Source of the DNA: Algoriphagus sp. Y33
GTDB taxonomy: Bacteria > Bacteroidota > Bacteroidia > Cytophagales > Cyclobacteriaceae
DNA: 64,000 nucleotides
NCBI RefSeq assembly: GCF_014838715.1
Contig: NZ_CP061947.1
Location: forward strand, 4,330,001 to 4,394,000
Direction of reading: 5' to 3'
Shown: one piece after another, positions 62,933 through 64,000 of the stretch
Layout of the letters: each line of letters begins with the position of its first letter
Numbering within the stretch: position 1 is the stretch's first letter
Program-made: the position numbers and the translations under genes
The notes under the pieces: model-generated
What the model saw: the letters and a program-made list of their open reading frames with translations, nothing else
Told to the model about the DNA's origin: nothing
Database searches by the model: none

Positions 62933-64000
62933 ATGGGAAAAATCATAGGCATTGACTTAGGAACCACCAACTCCTGCGTAGCAGTGATGGAAGGTAATGA
63001 ACCTGTAGTCATCCAAAACAGTGAGGGAAGAAGAACCACACCTTCAATTGTGGCTTTCCTTGACAACGGAAACGGTGAGCGTAAAGTGGGAGATCCTGCC
63101 AAACGCCAAGCTATCACTAACCCTCAGAATACGATTTCTTCAGTGAAAAGATTCATGGGCAAAAAATTCTCCGAGATTTCCGAGGAGAAAAAACATGCTT
63201 CATATAAAGTGGAAAAAGGATCTAACGACACGGTAGCCGTAAAGATAGGTGACCGTTCTTATACTCCACAGGAGCTTTCTGCTATGATCCTTCAGAAAAT
63301 GAAGAGCACTGCCGAAGACTTCTTGGGTCAAACAGTGACCGAAGCAGTTATTACAGTTCCGGCATATTTCAACGATTCCGAGCGTCAGGCTACCAAAGAA
63401 GCCGGTCAGATCGCAGGTCTTGAGGTTAAACGTATCATCAACGAGCCAACTGCTGCGGCATTGGCATATGGTATGGACAAAAAGCATCAGGATATGAAGA
63501 TCGCCGTGTATGATCTTGGCGGTGGCACCTTTGACATCTCTGTATTAGAACTTGGTGACGGAGTATTCGAAGTAAAATCTACCAACGGTGATGTTCACCT
63601 CGGTGGTGATGACTTTGATCAAGTGATCATGAACTGGCTAGCTGAAGAATTTAAATCAGAAGAGCAAATCGATCTGAGACAGGATCCTATGGCGCTTCAG
63701 AGACTGAAAGAGGCTGCCGAAAAAGCAAAAATCGAACTTTCGAGCTCTGCTTCTACTGAAATCAATCTTCCTTATATCACCGCAACTCAAACCGGACCTA
63801 AGCACTTGGTAAGAACTTTGAGTCGAGCTAAATTCGAACAACTATCCGAAGATTTGGTGAGAAGATCTATGGAGCCTTGTAAGAAAGCTTTAGCAGATGC
63901 CGGCTTGACCCCTTCCGATATTGATGAAGTGATCTTGGTGGGAGGTTCGACGAGAATCCCAAAAATCCAAGAAGAAGTTGAGAAATTCTTCGGCAAGAAG
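62933..64000 (+). CDS. dnaK: Chaperone DnaK, cut by the window edge
   Basis: The Hsp70 chaperone. The first 356 codons are present: [20 protein letters not shown] is the nucleotide-binding opening, [14 protein letters not shown] is the phosphate-2 motif and [19 protein letters not shown] is the adenosine motif. The substrate-binding domain lies beyond the window. The start is ATG at 62933, preceded by an A-rich leader. Heat-shock control is likely by the region in front; no CIRCE is seen. Confidence 0.97.
   Translation, partial: MGKIIGIDLGTTNSCVAVMEGNEPVVIQNSEGRRTTPSIVAFLDNGNGERKVGDPAKRQAITNPQNTISSVKRFMGKKFSEISEEKKHASYKVEKGSNDTVAVKIGDRSYTPQELSAMILQKMKSTAEDFLGQTVTEAVITVPAYFNDSERQATKEAGQIAGLEVKRIINEPTAAALAYGMDKKHQDMKIAVYDLGGGTFDISVLELGDGVFEVKSTNGDVHLGGDDFDQVIMNWLAEEFKSEEQIDLRQDPMALQRLKEAAEKAKIELSSSASTEINLPYITATQTGPKHLVRTLSRAKFEQLSEDLVRRSMEPCKKALADAGLTPSDIDEVILVGGSTRIPKIQEEVEKFFGKK

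Noticed and set aside
1..64000. tRNA genes or other known structured RNAs
   Set aside because: No cloverleaf, tmRNA, RNase P RNA, SRP RNA or riboswitch was recognised by eye in the intergenic regions.

Overview
The window is chromosomal DNA of a Bacteroidota bacterium, most likely order Cytophagales in the Cyclobacteriaceae/Algoriphagus neighbourhood (inferred from gene content, not a search). The signs are TAnnTTTG-type -7 promoter boxes, scarce Shine-Dalgarno sequences, phylum-typical families (DUF2480, DUF4293, DUF4221, type B L31 without zinc cysteines, RemB/Wzi-like outer-membrane protein, S41 and paired M16 peptidases) and dispersed short repeats. Coding density is high and most of the window is housekeeping. 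dnaK runs off the right edge. The left edge looks like the leader of an rRNA operon reading leftwards out of the window, with up to three tandem promoters.

Layout. 1-4.3 kb: rRNA leader and promoters, DUF2480-tsaB-S41 protease, rnpA-rpmH. 4.3-20 kb: M61 peptidase, an M16 peptidase pair with a LolA-like paralogue, PfkB kinase, GNAT-like protein, an internally deleted REP-associated transposase (RAYT) with REP hairpins, rimO, M48 protease, ABC exporter pair. 20-25 kb: TonB-dependent siderophore receptor, PepSY membrane protein, small membrane protein, SGNH esterase. 25-29.8 kb: accessory module with an AHH-nuclease polymorphic toxin broken at a run of 11 G, two Imm11-like immunity genes and an unknown gene, bracketed by a 380-bp direct repeat of the esterase 3' end. 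30-36 kb: GMC oxidoreductase with its small subunit, and three DUF4221-type lipoproteins. 36-45 kb: outer-membrane barrel, Na+ symporter, reductase, cyclophilin, hemC, RimK-like ligase, retropepsin-like protease, holB, GlmU-like protein, rpmE2. 45-64 kb: RemB-like protein, two MsbA-like ABC exporters, YifB/ComM, a PLP sulfur enzyme, an ECF sigma module, truA, hemE, MOSC protein, dnaK.

Working together. hemC and hemE serve tetrapyrrole synthesis. The receptor, PepSY and small membrane genes form an iron-uptake cluster. tsaB, rimO, truA, rnpA, rpmH and rpmE2 serve translation. The sigma factor, its probable regulator and an envelope protein look like a stress module.

The most interesting parts are (1) the toxin/immunity module, whose toxin is off-frame at a slippage-prone G tract and which lies between 380-bp near-perfect repeats able to recombine it out, and (2) a dispersed repeat family, several copies of which end exactly at the start codon of unrelated genes, next to a second repeat system (RAYT/REP) whose transposase has lost its HUH segment. 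All family assignments come from reading motifs; no database search was run.
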